A DNA stretch of 64,000 nucleotides. Source: Alentia gelatinosa. Taxonomy: Eukaryota; Annelida; Polychaeta; Phyllodocida; Polynoidae. Position 1 is the stretch's first letter. Each line of letters opens with the position of its first letter. Below are positions 13,401 through 28,400 of the stretch, one piece after another. The stretch covers positions 47,409,950 through 47,473,949 of the forward strand of contig OX465579.1 of the NCBI GenBank assembly GCA_950022655.1. Direction: 5' to 3'. Under the pieces are notes generated by a model, which was not told the DNA's origin, ran no database searches, and saw nothing but the letters and a program-made list of their open reading frames with translations. The position numbers and the translations under genes are program-made.

Positions 13401-16400
13401 ACCCATTAATGTATATGTAGCACGTTGAGCGGTTATTTCTATGAATACAAATGAATCTTCCTGAAAATTCTCAAAACAGACTCAAAGATCGGAGGCAGAA
13501 AGCAAGATCATAAGAACATATCATTATTAGATACATCATGCGTTCTAATACTGAACCGGTATGAATTGCAGGAGAGCACATACAAACATCAGAGGGCTAC
13601 CCTGACTTCCACCGCACAGTGACCGGTCAAGTGGAGCACCGACTCCTCCTCACCACCACCCACCCCTGACCACTGCGACGAACGCAGAGCATGGCCGCGG
13701 AGTGCAGCTCACAGCATGGGACCTATCCCCAAGCTGTTAACATTTTGTTTTGCGTGAGAACCAATAGCATATGAGTTAAGAAACATAATTCAAATAGGCG
13801 AAAAACATCCACTACCAGGGGGTCGCGGAGGTTTAGTTGTTGTCGCGAGCTCGATCAAAGGACACATTTCGAAACCTTGAATGGGTATGAATGCTTTAAA
13901 ATATTAATTGCTGAAACAAGTACCTTTCAGATGAGCTAGATGGTCTGGCGGACAGAGAGAATTTATATTATTCCAGAATTAAACTACCATATGATTTCAA
14001 TCATAATCATTTGATCAAGAAATATGTATTATTCTTTATTTTATTCAAATGCTAATAACTTGAGTTGCCGAATTATGTTAGTATTGTAACCGGCAGATTT
14101 AAAATCAGAAGATTCCGGAGATTAAGAATCATAAAAAAAGATATTGGATGGATGCCGAAGCGGAGATCACCCCCAAGAAGGGGTTTGGCCACCAGGCTAA
14201 GAATATATCCAAGAGCCAGTTATGCCATGACAATTACACCTGTTTTGTTTGATAACGCATGAGACGTTTCCCGAGTTGTCTTGTTGGTTGCGGAGGTGAG
14301 GCAGAATCGCCGTTGGCTATCCAAAAACCAGATCATAACAGAAAGACTTGGTCTTAAATGGCACGACAGTGAAAAAGCTGTTTACGACATTTGACCCCAA
14401 TTATTCGCAAACGAAATGAAATCATTATTGCACAATCTGATTATTCATGTCGAACCATGATTCGATTCCATGTTGTAAGAGAATGAGGCATGGCACTGCA
14501 GACCGTCATAGATCTGGGGCATCCCCTGGTGGGCCATCACTGAATCATAGCAACAGCGCCAATTGCTCCCAGTAAGGTCCCGAATATCACGCACACCTCC
14601 CTCCCGACACACACACACACACCAACAGCTGCAGCTCTAAGGTATCAGCATGAAGACATATCGCACTCCTACCACACAATAACTACGGCTCCTTTTATTA
14701 TAGTTCCTCTTACCTGAACAAAAGGGGTGGTCTGTATTTTTCGTTTTGTTCGACTCGACCTTTTCTTTGCTCGTGATGCAATTACAGCGCGCCATTTAGT
14801 GACCTGAGAGAAATTCAGAAACAAATATTACACCAGTGTAATCACGTTATCATGTGGCGCTTTCTAGCTTATTAGTTTACATTATAATTCAAGGGGATAT
14901 TCATTGTAGAAATATGAGCTCTATATAGAGAAATGCTAGTGGCAAATAGAGGGAAAAGCCAGAAAGTATCTTATACCTACAATTTACTACTATTCATATG
15001 ACTAATATCTAGTACACAATCCAGACCAGAAAACCGGGAATAAGTGGGAAACTGGCATCTAATTAGTATACAGGCAGCAATTGTCTACGAAATGATGTTT
15101 GTCATAGAAGATACTGTAAAGCGGCTACACTCTACATATTTGCCTGTACATGTATATTATGTATTAAGGTCTCCGTCCTATGAGGTTTTAAGCGGCCTTA
15201 AATGCAGTGGGATTTAATCAATAATTTCAAATATCGGGCCATTAAGGCGCAGAGACGAAATCGTTAGAAATATTATACTTTCAATGACAATGTCAATAGT
15301 GAAATAGAGGTTTTGTAAAAAGTTATGTGTGCATATATATATTTCGGGAATCATAGATATAGACCTGTCATAAAGCAATGAAAGCAATGTATACAAATTA
15401 CCTTTGTCACAAAAGCATCGAAGTTGGGTTTACATTTACTTTCATGTGCACAAGAATAGAAAATTTAGATGGACAATATAAAAACAATGAGCCAGCGTGT
15501 ATTTTATTTTCAGGTTCATGACGTGTTCGCTAGCACACGGCAGAAGATGTGAGTTGTGTGGACGTAGAGTGCGGTGAAATATAATCATTTATTAGCACGC
15601 AAAGGATCAGCCCCTGAAAATGGATGGTGATTGAATGTAATCCACATCTTCTTCACTTGAATTGAAAAAAAAAGGTATTTAATAAGTCGGCCTACCTCAT
15701 CTACTACCTGCTTGTAGAGTTTGTTGTCTCGGCTTGGTTGTAGATCAGTGAGAGACTGTGAGGGTGATAAAGAGAACGATCTTTTAAATGCCATGTTAAA
15801 CAATTACTGTGGCTTGCATATGAAGAGAATATTCGTAATATTCCTACCCTTTTTGAGCATCAGGCATTATTTTAGACCGTTGTTAAAAGTATGTGCCACT
15901 GTATGGCATATAGGTATAGTTAAATGCCAAGAACCGTTAGTATGCTAGGAAATGAACAGTCAGAGGTAAGGTGAGACAATCGAGGTGACCCGGCACGAGA
16001 AGGAGGCGTAATTTGAGGTTGAATACATTTGTACAACGAAGTCTCTGTAAGGATATTTTGTCTTTTATCATTATGGGTCGCATCGTAGGACAGATGCAAA
16101 CGACATTTTTAAACCATTTTTATATACGTTAGGGTTTAAATACATTTCGCTTGATTATGATAAGTTGGTCAAATAGATGTGTTGGGTCACGTTATCGTTC
16201 CTAAATTCTCGTTATCTAAGATAACAATCCTTGTTTGTGAAACAGGCTCGAGGATAGTTTGTTCTAATACATTCAGGACTTGACTTAAGGGAGGATGGGA
16301 GGTTACTCTACAACGCGTTAATTCCCTTGCAATATCATAACTTATATACACACTTACTTATTTACACTCTTGGCATGAACAATGAAGATTTTCAATAATG

Positions 16401-19400
16401 ATTTCCATATACCACCATCCTAATTTGGGTGTTATTGTTCAAATCGGTTTCTCATGTGCGGTAAGTATTTATATAGAGCGACCTGACCATGCTGTACATA
16501 CTACAAAACGAGATGGGGAATTGTTGCTTTTTACAGAACGAGGCCCCAGGAAAGCCCTGACTCTCAGCTTTCAGGAGGTATATTTTGATAGTAGATGTGA
16601 TAAACGGGCGCTTGTGGGGAACCATTTGAAGATCAAAGTTTGAAAAATGTACTGTTTTCTCACTGCATGGTGGCCACCACGCGCGTTGCTAGTGAAAGCC
16701 CATACACTGCTGAGGTTTCAACGTGATCAGTATAACAGTGTACTGCACAGGGTTCAGTATACAATTTATACTGCACATGGAACAGCAGTACGTAATTTTC
16801 AAATATATATATACTGCATGGGTATATAATAAATACCTGAATTGCTTTCATTGAACTGCATATATTGCTAACGACGTTTAGACTTGATGACTGAATCACT
16901 ATGTTATAGAAACGGAAGGCTGTCTTGGTTGCAGAAATTTAGCATTTGTAGAGGAACAACTTTATGATTCCCAAATACTGTTCTGGGGCGGATAAAAATG
17001 CTTCAAACAGATATTATTGGATTTGGCGGGGTAATTTGAAGGGCAAATCATCCTACCAGATGAGATATCTGGGAAGAAGAAGTGGCCCGAGGGAATAAGA
17101 TGGATGGGATAACATTGGTGGGAAATATTGTCGTGGGCATGTGAGCTAGAGGAAAATTCTCCTGAAGGTTACATGCCCACGACAATATTGAGTAGCATGA
17201 TTCGATATCAGAAGATTTATATAAACGGGTAAATTTTATGGTAGCATTCCATAGTTCCCAGTACGTTTATGCTCAAACGTAATATTTATTTTCCCTGTAT
17301 CCGTGGTATTTAAACATGTGCACGTATTCACGTTTCCCGTTATCAATAGCCAACTCCCAATTTGAGCATCATTCCACAATGCGGTCTTAATTATCCATGA
17401 TAAAGAAATAATGAGAAAACGTCTCATCTAATTTCATATACGCTTGTATATTTATACTCATCTTAAGTCGGTGGGTTAAGCAGTGTTCTTTGTCTCACCC
17501 GTAGTACTTTTCCCCATAGACTTAACATTGGGACTTCATACTCAATGATCATGGAGTATTTAAAAAGTTACTCAATGGGCGATGATGTCACAAAGTATTC
17601 AGTAATAAGCGCCAAATCCACTAAGGCGACTGAATTTACATACAAATCAGAGTGAGACCCCGTAAGACAATGTGACTGTGATGCGAACGCCACGCCAACT
17701 TCAGCGATTGTTATGATCCACTTAAGTGAATGTTGTATGACTGGGAGTTGCGACTGACATGAGAATATCATAAGAACAATGATGGACTGAAGCGAATGCC
17801 AAGCGATTATAATGTAATTGAATTTCGGTTTCTGGAATGCGATTCAAAAATGTTTTCCACCTTATGGGGGATGTAAGAACTAAAAACGATTGCCCTGCCC
17901 GCATGAGATATGTGACTGCCAAGCGACTGCCATGCGGCCGCCTGATCCACTGAAGCAAATTTTCACGTGGCCAGATGAGCTTCCCTGCGAACGTGTGCGA
18001 CCGCTACTTTTCAAGAAATTTGCATCAGTGGCGTTGGCGCTATAGGGTGAGGTAAAATCAGAACCGCACTCGATCTGTAGCTGCTGAAAACACACCTTTA
18101 TTTTGGTATACTATGTACCCTTGCTCAGCTTTGCCTCGTAAGATTACGCTTTAACCAAGACTCATGGTATATTTTCAGCAGGTACAGATCTTGATGCAGT
18201 TCCTTCAGTCATTGCCGGCCATGTTTTGGGTCAATATTGCTTCCAACCCACAACAATTTTCGTATGTTGTCCAATGTTGTACTGAGCTCCGTATCAAAAT
18301 AATCATATTCGGGAAGGTTCATTACATTCTTGTCTCAGCAAATATTTTTTTTTTTTTTTTTTTTTTTTTATGGGTTTTTATTTCTCGCATTCAAAATGTA
18401 CATTTTGTTCTTCCAAGTGGGAAAATATTAATGACAGAATTACGTCAACGCAACAATAGCAATTTATGTACAGTGTGGTGACAGATATAAGGTTCTCTTG
18501 TAAGAAGTAATATTACTGATAACGTGTAAAGTTCAATTTTCAGTGATGGAACAGGCATTACGGCGGTCTGAGGACCAAATCAGGAAATAGTTAAATTAAG
18601 TATATCATTTTCTTATATCTTAGTGACATTTTGGCATTACAGTGTGATATAACAATGCAGTCTTTCGTTTTTTCATCCAACTCGGGTCCATATTATCCCG
18701 ACGGTGATTTCGGTGTCTGCCAAGACATGGTCATCTACAGCGCATGGTCATTCTCAATTTTAGTGATTACTTCTTTCTTGTACAATGATTTTGATGTTGT
18801 CCTTTGTGCTTCGACCGACAGTTTGTTCCAGAGCTGTATTCCTTTATAGTAGGCCGATCGTCTGTACTTTTCTTTCTTTGGGAATGGTAGTTGCAGATTG
18901 TCCTTGTCTGTCGACCTTGTTATTCGCACTCTTCCTGGTCTATTGTTTTCGAGTAACAATGCATCTATATTTTTTAAACTTTTAATTATGCCCATTAGTA
19001 ATATGGTTCGTCTTACATTAGGGTGAACAACCTGGCATTTCTGAAACAATACCTCGTTACTGATTGGTATTCCATCTCTATATGCGTCTCTGCCTATTAC
19101 CGTTCGCAATACCTTACAAATTGTGACATTCAGTTTGTCGCGAACTCGTTTTGTGGCACCATCCAGAAGGAAAGAGCAATGATCAGTTACGGGTAATAAG
19201 CAAGATTTATTTATCTCTATTGCAGTATTAGTATTTATGAATTGTCGAATTTTCCTAAATATAGCCCATTTATCGCATAAGGAATTCCCCAATTTATTCC
19301 CGTGTTTTTCGAAGTTTAGATCGCTGTCGATAAAGGCTCCCAGGTAGTTCATATCCTCAACACTCGCTAGTTCTTGGCCATGCAGATAAAGCTTACCCCT

Positions 19401-22400
19401 TTTTTCGACCGAAATTTTTCTCTTGTTACCATGGTAGACAATACGCGTTTTCTTAACATTAATAGTCAATCTGTTAGATGTATACCAGTTTTCTAGTTGA
19501 TTACAGACAGCTAGGGTTTTTAATTCTGTTTCTATAATGGACCGACCATTCGTTATCACAACAAGATCGTCTGCATACATCAGCAATTCACCTTCTTCAA
19601 CTACTTCGGGCAAATCATTAATATATATAAGGAATAACAGAGGGCCCAGTATGGAACCCTGCGGTACTCCGTACATTACTCTTTGCTTCTTAGAGTCCTT
19701 ATCACCATAACTTGTATAGCAGTATCTGCCCTCTAGATATGACTTCAACCAGGCAACTAGGTCAGTTCCAACACCTGCTTCAGATAATTTGAAAAGTAGG
19801 ATTGAATGATCTACGCAGTCGAAGGCTTATAAATCTAATTTTCCACTAGCTTTATCTCAGGCAAGAGGTATGATCACATATAATTGCATATTCAGATCTA
19901 TCTGGTACTGAACGTGTATGTAACTTGTACAATCTGCACATTGCAAGACCCTCCAAGATATTCACTTATATTTAGGGTTCACATTCAGGAACGTAATATT
20001 CCAACCTCGCTGCTGTGCTGATGTTTATCCCTTTATTAACCTCTGTAAGTGAGTGTCTTCTAATGACTAATTATAGCCATATCAATACTGCAAATTATCA
20101 TGCATCATATTTTTATGTCTGGTCTGCAGAGCAGTAAGAGCAACGATTTTCCGAAGTTGTTGGCATTTAATATGGGGCGTACCAGCCGTCCCTGCTACAC
20201 ACACCCCATATCGTCTTTCGCAAATCCACATTTCCATTTAACGAAATGAAATATAGCAATTTTTGGATGAGAGTTTTCAATCTGCTAAAAGGCTTGAGTA
20301 CTAAAATTTGCAAGTTTTCCTTGGTGTCGAGAGGAAGTTGTTTGTATCCACCATGAGACAGTTTGAAATATAACATAAATGATTATTGAGGACTCGAATA
20401 TAGCACCATATGGTTTAGATGACGATTCTGCTCCTCTGAATAGAATAAACATACTCCCATCTGAAGTAATTTCCAATAGATATCACAGGATACGTCGAAA
20501 TTATTTACAGGTAACCCTTTAAAAAGGTTATGAGAGAAACATTATGTTAATTCCAGAGCCGCACTACCTATTTCGGGGGTCAGGTTCTATGCAACTGTTG
20601 TAAAGCACTAGTATTTCGGACATTCAGTGTATGCACTGTAGCTTATCAATAATATCAGATTATCTGTATTGAAAATAATTTTATTTTCATGAAAGGTATC
20701 ATTAAGGTAATTGTATACCGTACAACGCAGCAACAATAGGCTGTTTGAAGGCACTACTTGCCAAAAGAACATGAATATAAAAGTTTAATATCTAAAGATA
20801 TCATGCACCTTAGAGGAATATAGTTATACTTCTATTAATATCAGCAGTCATTATAAAACTCAATCACGTGATACTGTTTATGTAAAAGAAAAGCTATGTA
20901 TATATCTATTAAAAGTTGATAATAAAAACAGAGTGAAAAAAAATTATGAGGGCTAAAACAAAGGTAAACACCTTGGTGAAAAATAGTAAACCTATAATCC
21001 CTGATCTATTTTTAAATTTGAGAACCTATACCTGACACAGCCAGCTGGTATTAGTATCATATATCGGTGACAGTCTTAGACGAAACAGCGATAAGTTTAA
21101 TCGGTTAAGATAAATGTGACGTTAGAATTAAACACAATTGTATACCTGAAGGTAGGGACGTTACAATTAGGATTCTATCTTGTCTTACATTACTTAGGCC
21201 AATTATCAAAATATTTCTGAAGCTCACAACAAAGCCGTAAAATAAATATGTTTGATATATTAGGTAACTACTCACAACTTCTCCTTTAAAACAGAATAAT
21301 ACGATGATTAATAAAAGTAATTTTACTCATCGTCTTAACTATACAGATGGTTGTTGTGGACTGCCAAAGGCTTGAGCCAACGAGGTAACTGATTCTTGGT
21401 AATATTCTGTTTCATTATATCATAGTACCCTGCCATCTCAGACCAAAACGTAGGCGTAATTTAATATCAAGATTTAGACTAACAGAAACAAGTGTCTAGA
21501 GACACATGATCGACAGGCCTGCAGGTACCATTCTTCATGATGTAACGTATCCTTGAAATACCATATCATGGAACATCTCCATTGCTCTTACGCGTTGCCA
21601 TAGAAACAACAGTGTCATATATCTCAGCACTAAGGACCTTGTGTCAGATTACTGCCATACAGAATATAAACGAGAAATGTATTTCTTTCCTAGGCAGGAG
21701 AAATGCATATTTCTAAGATAGGTGCTTCATATAAATTAGGACTGGCAAATGCATGTGACAACAGGGATAGGAAGTAACAAGGGCAGGAAACAAATATAAC
21801 CATAGTATACATGTCATATATATATCAGTGACATAATGGCATAGAGAAACCACCTAGGTCTGGTCAGTACATAACATACAGCCAACCCAACCACACACAG
21901 AGCAGGGTAGTTAGTTGGTCTCTAATCCATCTACTACAAAGGTGTCTGTCTACCTGTTCTGGTCGTGACACGGGGTATATGGGCTAGGTGTCTGCTCTGG
22001 GTTATGCCCATCACAATAGCATACGCCCTCTCTTTCCTGCGTTTTTTTTCATTACACAACAAATATGTGGTAGGGGGCTATCGATGCATAATGTTGGAGA
22101 TGAGTTTGTGATGCACCTTGCTAGACATTTATCGTAGAATGGAAACAAAGAATCCTGTCACCTAGGTCATCGCTAGGCTCAGGAGACGCGATACAAATCG
22201 CATATTAGCTTCACTCCGGGTAAATGGAATAGGTTGGAGTATAACTTATACGGTATTTTATCTAACATGCTGCTTAAAACGTCTTTTCTTCACATACTTT
22301 AAACAAGAGGCTAACATTCAGTGACTATAGAACATTATAACGATTTGTGAGTTTTCCAATGGCAAAACTTAGGGCATCAGCACTTTGGAAATAATAACAA

Positions 22401-25400
22401 ATATTACAAAAAGAAACGAGAAAATCGGTTACAGAAAGGTCTGATACAACCAATGTGCATTATTACGTGACATCAGTGTTTTTAGTGTGACTCATACCTT
22501 CATTACTGATAGATTTGATCTGACTGACTGCCGATATAGCCAAGGACAATAGGACAATAGAATGCGCCAGACCACACTCTTTCACAACAGAAGAGAATGA
22601 CGTCCAGCTGATCATTGATTAAAGATACTGGGGCATCATCTTCCTAATTGGTGGAACATGGTTATAAATGTGTCTTAAGAGAAGCTGCTATCCAAGTAAC
22701 TACCCATCAAGTATGATTGTTTTACCAAATACATCAATGTACTCGTTGTCGTAGCAGTGTTAAAAACATTAAAGCAGGGATGCCAGTTTGGGTAAAAAAA
22801 CAAACATGGAACATTTTTCGAATAAAATCACAAAGCCTGACAAAGAAAGAGAATGTTCCTGAAAATGGTCCACCACCACCCTTTCACCTTAGCCCCCCCC
22901 CCCCCCCCCCCAAAAAAAAAAAAGAAGAAAAAAAAACCAAACAACAACAACAACAACAACAACAAAAAATCAACCTACGATTACAGCATCGGTTCCCCCA
23001 GTCGGGAAATGATCCGCGCACATGGTCGGGGGCACTCTCCTAACAAAGATATTGCCGCTTGTAGTAAGTGCTAGTGCCGCGAAAGATCTGCTGGGAGAGT
23101 GCTGGGGAATTTTGACCAATCAGAACCATTGCCTGGTCCCCTTCCATGCCCCATCCATGTTCGCTGCTCCATGTGGCATGGGGAAGCCTAGAAGATGGGC
23201 CCCTGGTTGCAGCGGCCTGAGGCTGAGGGACTGTGGGGGGGCTCACTGTTCAGTCTGTGGGGAGAGAGGGGATCAAGGACAAGCTTTTTATTTTTGCAAG
23301 GGTCTGTGGGGAGGTTTAACTGGTATTTATTTTACACAAAGATAACATTTTTTTATTCGGAAAATGAAAACATAATTTTCCATGGAAACATGGAAAACTG
23401 CCATCCCTGTTAACCCTATCGCGCCGGGTACCCGCGGCAGGGGTACAGTCATGGAGCCGGGTACTAGTTTCAGTGACTACCGCTAGAGGCCGGGCATCTG
23501 TATCACGTGACATGGCACGTGATGTTAAATACTATTTTCTATTTCTCCTGGAATATCAAATATGATGTTATATCTACATTCTCTGAAAGTTTTATGTTTA
23601 TTGAACCATTATTTTTAATTTTATCTTAAAAAACGAATATTTTGTAAATGATGCCTCAAGGCATCACCCGGCCAGCCCCGGGTGATGCCTCTAACCAGGG
23701 CTGGCCGGGTGATGCCTCAAGGCATCACCCGGCGTGAATTGGTTAAAGAGAAGCTGATAGCTTTGGAATATACAATGAATATTTTTTTTAGATGGAAACT
23801 GATTACGCACGCGAAGAGAGTATATTAATGTTAAAAAGCTCATTGATCGTTTATCTTATACAGTTATCTGCAGTCCAGGAAGAAGGTAGAAACGTTTTAC
23901 CAAAAATAATGTAATATTCTAAGCAATGTTCTGACATCGGTTAATACAGAATTAGTGGGGTCGAGGCTAATACAGCCTTACGTGTGGATCGATAAACCTG
24001 TACAGGTGTAGCTAGTAGCATATTGCTTGATTGCTCTGACTCAGGCTTGAAGCTAGCGTTTCTCTTTAAGTAGTATAGGATTGTCACCTTGCAGCGTTTT
24101 ATCAAAGGAAAGACGTTCATTGTAGAGTGTGTTGCAGTAGATGCTGCACTGGAATGAGTGTAGTTCTGAGTGCCCGAGGTTATTTCAATGAACAATTCCT
24201 AAAATCCTCCATATCTATATAGAACTACTACTTGAAGAACTAGATCTTTAGCCATGTAACCAAAGAAGGATGCTGCTGCTGCTTAGAATCGTGAGAAGTC
24301 CTATAAGATCGGGTCACCTTGACACTGTTAGTGAAGTGAAACCAGACCACAGAAAAACAAGAACGACAGAAAAAGACAATATACTCCTACCAAGACCCTT
24401 CAATGAAAAGTTCAGTCAATCGCATATCTATCGAAGTCTCTCTATTTGGAATGGTCTTGATATCAATGTACAATGAACCTGTAATAAGCAGAACTTTAAA
24501 ACCGAGATGGAAAAGTCATTGCTGTAAAACTAACCTAACCACTGTTGAAATAACACTCTTTTCTTCTCTTTTTATTCATTTATTTTGACTGGTCAGAGCT
24601 CCATAGGCTTAACATTGGGTCACTGTATTCAGTCTGGAGTTCAGAAAAATGAAAAATATCGCTCTAGTGGGATACACTTGACAAATGTCGTCATCTGTTA
24701 ACGTAGAAGTAATTTAGACAGGGGGGGTAGGATAAATTCTAAACCAAACTTGAGTTAGTCGTGTTATTGTTCATCACACTCCGGCAAGATCGCGTATTAC
24801 TGCTCTCGGCTTCGCCTCACGCAGGAATAGAGGGAAACTATGTTCCGGTAAAAATAATGGTTCAATAAACATAAAACTTTCAGAGAATGTAGATATAACA
24901 TCATATTTGATATTCCAGGAGAAATAGAAAATAGTATTTAATATCACGTGCCATGTCACGTGATACAGATGCCCGGCCTCTAGCGGTAGTCACTGAAACT
25001 AGTACCCGGCTCCATGACTGTACCCCTGCCGCGGGTACCCGGCGCGATAGGGTTAACAGGGATGGCAGTTTTCCATGTTTCCATGGAAAATTATGTTTTC
25101 ATTTTCCGAATAAAAAAATGTTATCTTTGTGTAAAATAAATACCAGTTAAACCTCCCCACAGACCCTTGCAAAAATAAAAAGCTTGTCCTTGATCCCCTC
25201 TCTCCCCACAGACTGAACAGTGAACCCCCCCACAGTCCCTCAGCCTCAGGCCGCTGCAACCAGGGGCCCATCTTCCAGGCTTCCCCATGCCACATGGAGC
25301 AGCGAACATGGATGGGGCATGGAAGGGGACCAGGCAATGGTTCTGATTGGTCAAAATTCCCCAGCACTCTCCCAGCAGATCTTTCGCGGCACTAGCACTT

Positions 25401-28400
25401 ACTACAAGCGGCAATATCTTTGTTAGGAGAGTGCCCCCCGACCATGTGCGCGGATCATTTCCCGACTGGGGGAACCGATGCTGTAATCGTAGGTTGATTT
25501 TTTGTTGTTGTTGTTGTTGTTGTTTGGGTTTTTTTTCTTGGTTTTTTTTTTGGGGGGGGGGGGGGCTAAGGTGAAAGGGTGGTGGTGGACCATTTTCAGG
25601 AACATTCTCTTTCTTTGTCAGGCTTTGTGATTTTATTCGAAAAATGTTCCATGTTTGTTTTTTTACCCAAACTGGCATCCCTGCTTTAATGTTTTTAACA
25701 CTGCTACGACAACGAGTACATTGATATATTTGGTAAAACAATCATACTTGATGGGTAGTTCCTTGGATAGCAGCTTCTCTTAAGACACATTTATAACCAT
25801 GTTCCACCAATTAGGAAGATGATGCTCCAGTATCTTTAATCAATGATCAGCTGGCCGTCATTCTCTTCTGTTGTGAAAGAGTGTGGTCTGGCGCATTCTA
25901 TTGTCCTTGGCCTTGGCAGTCCTATTGTCCTTGGCTATATCGGCAGTCAGTCAGATCAAATCTATCAGTAATGAAGGTATGAGTCAGACTAAAAACACTG
26001 ATGTCACGTAATAATGCACATTGGTTGTATCGGACCTTTCTGTAACCGATTTTCTCGTTTCTTTTTGTAATATTTGTTATTATTTCCAAAGTGCTGATGC
26101 CCTAAGTTTTGCCATTGGAAAACTCACAAATCGTTATAATGTTCTATAGTCACTGAATGTTAGCCTCTTGTTTAAAGTATGTGAAGAAAAGACGTTTTAA
26201 GCAGCATGTTAGATAAAATACCGTATAAGTTATCATCTGCTGACGATTGCCTCTGCTTGGATGTGGACGGTTGCCGGTCGTTGGAGGCAGACTGTTGCCA
26301 TGTGGATGTTGGTGTGGACGGCAGCCAGGATTGGGGGGGGGGGAGTTGGTGGCGGTGGACAGGCAATGTTGATAGTCGGGAATTGCTGCTGCACCCAACG
26401 CCAATCTTGGGATTGCCACACTCAGGGCAGGGAGGTTACATTAGCAGGCCACTGTGATGGAGGTGGCTGCAACTGATGTGGTGACTGCTGCTGCACTCCC
26501 CCGATGAACTGCCCCGCTGGGGGTGGATTCACATCATCTACCAATCTTTGAAGCCTCGCTGCTGCCAACTTACAGTTGTTGTTGGCCTGACATTCCTGGA
26601 GAATAGTGATGATACACCGCTCCGCCTCAAACTGGTGGTGTTCTTGTAGTTTGTTCAGTACATTTTCAATACACTGTCAAGCCAGAACTCTGACTGTAAA
26701 CTACTGGCTTGGGCTTCACAACTTCCTTGAGCACTGACTGAAGCATATTCACAAGTTTGTCATCATTAGCCTCCCCCTCCACCTGAGCAGTAGATGGCGT
26801 AACTGGTGGAGAAGTCATTGTCTCAAAGCTGTAGTCCAAAGGTGCAGAGGGCAAGAGAGCTGGAGCATTGGCACCAGATGACTGGGTACTACCGAAACTG
26901 TCAGTTTGCTTGAAACGTGCTACTGTGCGGTGATGTGTGGAACCAGGAAATGAAATCTCTCCCATATCCAGGCCTCAGTTACCGTGAGGGTATCCGCACC
27001 CTGGCCAGACTTGGTCACCATTTTACAGAGTTTGTCAAGCTGTGTCTCCATACTATCATACCAGGTCTTCAGTTCTTGTGGTGTGCGGCCCATAACCTGT
27101 GCCTTCTCCGTCCAGAGGGGGTCTTTAAGGGAGGCCAACCAAACATTTGGAATGTAGTTCAGGATGCTGCTGGAGATACTTGATGATAGCTTCTTTTTCA
27201 TCTTCATCAAAGTTTGTGTTACCCTTTGGTGCTCAGTGGCGACATGCACATGGTTGGGTGACTGCCTCCTCTCCCTCATCAGACTCCGATGACTCTTGCT
27301 CTGCAGGCGGTGCCGATTCCTAGTCTTCTGATTCACAATCATGGAGGGACGCAGTGGACTCCAAAGCAGCATAAGTCAATGGTGTATCTGGTCGACCATC
27401 TGGAATGTCTGATGTGTCAGCAGGCGAATCCTCCATTTCAGCAGTAGCAGCAGTATGAGTAGTAGGACCCCTTCTTCGCTTCTGCTTCTTCGGGTGCATT
27501 TTCTTGGATGAGGTAGAGAGTGGTGAGATGTGTAGTTGATGGCTGCTCAAAGTGGAATGAAAACCTCTCCACCATGCCATCTTATATATACCAAGTCGAC
27601 AGGAATGGATCTTACCCAGTAGTAAGTCAACCTATTGGGGCTTAGGTGGACGTGATCATCCAGCGAAAGTCGTCGTAAGTCGTCGGGCTCCATAAACCCC
27701 TTGATGTTGATGGACTCTGGGAGAAGTCCGTGACCGGACCCCACCGACTTAGGACCACCGAGCCCGTCAACTTGAGTCGGGTTATGCCCTGTCCTGACGT
27801 CCCCACCCAGTTAAGCCCAACCCCGACGGTCATAAACCACAGGTGGTTGCCAGGACTGCCGAGGCAGATTTTTTGACAGTCAGAAGTTTTTCCCGGCAAT
27901 GCCCCGGCAGCCAAGTCCACTTAGGATTCGCACTGCGGACGAGTTAAGACCAAATCCGAAGTACAAAGCAAGTAACAATATTATCAAAGACAGTTTCCTA
28001 GCAATCCCAGTTCAAATTACCCACTTGATGAACTGCTCGATCGATGAACAGATCTTCCCTGAAAGATGGAAAAATGCACAAATAATCCCATTAAAAAAAT
28101 CAGGTAACTCAATGAATGTCACAAATTTAAGACCAGTCTCCCTACTACCCCTTCCAGGTAAACTGCTAGAGAAAATTATTCACCAACAAATATCTGACTA
28201 TCTCGAATCTAACAATATCCTAAATAAAAATCAAGGGGGTTTCAGAAAAGGACACTCTACAATAGATACAACTTCTTCACTAACAGACGATATCTTCTTA
28301 GGACTAAACCACAAACAAATAACAGTAGCCACTTTTATTGATTTATCGAAGGCCTTCGATACGGTATCACATGAAATTCTCCTTGACAAGTGTCAACTCT

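Noticed and set aside
14065..14262. Possible Tc1/IS630-like transposase helix (KKDIGWMPKRR)
   Set aside because: Only about 15 residues look familiar, with no catalytic DDE region or termini found nearby.
18345..18371. T-run as poly(A) tail of LINE fragment A
   Set aside because: It lies about 370 bp beyond the coding end and no element sequence could be followed to it; it may be coincidental.
22967..23040. CRISPR-like or tandem spacing in CAA/C/A tracts
   Set aside because: Simple sequence in a MITE; no repeat-spacer pattern anywhere in the window.
25121..25741. 206-codon open frame on the minus strand in the right arm of the inverted repeat
   Set aside because: It runs through poly-Pro/Lys/Gln simple sequence inside a MITE; the mirrored left-arm copy is broken into two frames. 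No domain.
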